Both the position numbers and the translations under genes were made by a program. The notes beneath the pieces were generated by a model. That model searched no databases. It was not told the origin of the DNA and saw only the letters and a program-made list of their open reading frames with translations. DNA of 64,000 bases from Macrotrachela quadricornifera (lineage: Eukaryota; Rotifera; Eurotatoria; Philodinida; Philodinidae): the NCBI GenBank assembly GCA_022393335.1, contig JAJEKB010020480.1:192315-256314 (forward strand). The letters are read 5' to 3'. This document shows positions 63,690-64,000 of this stretch, in pieces (position 1 is the stretch's first letter; the number at the start of each line of letters is the position of its first letter).

Positions 63690-64000
63690 AACAAAAATTT
63701 GAAAAAAGCAAAATTTTTTTTCTTTGTTGCAGTTCAATAATTTGATCGTTATTTTGCTTCAGAATGTCAAACAAAAGCAAACTTTATCTATCTGACTATT
63801 TCTTCCAGCCTTAAGATGAAATATGTCCCTAGAATACTCAAAAACATAATGAAATCGTGTGAATTTCACTTGTAATCGCTAGAGAAGCTCGGAATTCGGT
63901 GAAATTCAAACAAGTTTCATAGTGTTGTATAATGGTGTAAATAGAAATAATATGTTGTGCTGTAAATATTGTTAAAATCTCACTGAATTCGTGAGCTTCT
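63690..64000. other. Gene-free end of window
   Basis: AT-rich, no exon or repeat recognised. Confidence 0.4.

Noticed and set aside
1..64000. CRISPR arrays, bacterial operons, rRNA
   Set aside because: Spliced AT-rich eukaryotic sequence; no direct-repeat/spacer arrays, Shine-Dalgarno-led gene clusters or rRNA blocks were seen.

Overview
The window looks like nuclear DNA of a bdelloid rotifer (Rotaria- or Adineta-like). It is very AT-rich, has short GT-AG introns beside a few long ones, and is crowded with decayed DNA transposons and foldback elements. Several protein types resemble those known to me from bdelloids: a short-N-terminus 7TM receptor, and a type II membrane protein with an EGF module and a C-terminal 'PPIFLVTFGSG' domain. 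The lineage is my inference from protein style; no database was searched. || Layout. 1-12.7 kb is a transposon graveyard. It holds a perfect palindrome, several foldback elements, a MULE transposase relic split by a 191-bp hAT MITE, a CACTA/tnp2-like transposase relic, and a hAT element that carries a mariner-type MITE. 12.9-19.4 kb (minus) is a six-exon gene for a type II membrane protein. 24.3-25.2 kb (minus) is a three-exon orphan secreted protein. 26-29 kb holds foldback and piggyBac-like debris. 32.4-33.5 kb (minus) is a two-exon GPCR. 35.4-36.8 kb is a Tc1/mariner-like relic. 40.3-43.5 kb (plus) is a six-exon glypican. 44.7-45.05 kb (minus) is a single-exon IER-like protein. 48.1-49.8 kb (plus) holds two tiny paralogous genes with matching promoters. 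51.0-56.1 kb (minus) is a 13-coding-exon gene joining an intermediate-filament rod to a Ser/Thr-rich tail and EF-hands. 59.3-59.6 kb is a DPBB/expansin-like relic. 62.0-62.7 kb (minus) is an exon of a degenerate Rac-like GTPase. 63.3-63.7 kb is a piggyBac-type MITE. || The genes do not form one pathway. Shared themes are cell surface and signalling (GPCR, glypican, EGF protein, small GTPase) and cytoskeleton/calcium (IF-EF-hand fusion). The strongest candidates for something new are the IF-EF-hand fusion, whose 13 exons join in one frame, and the pair of microprotein genes with CRE-like plus TATA promoters. All exon joins were worked out by hand from splice sites and reading phase. No transcript evidence was available.
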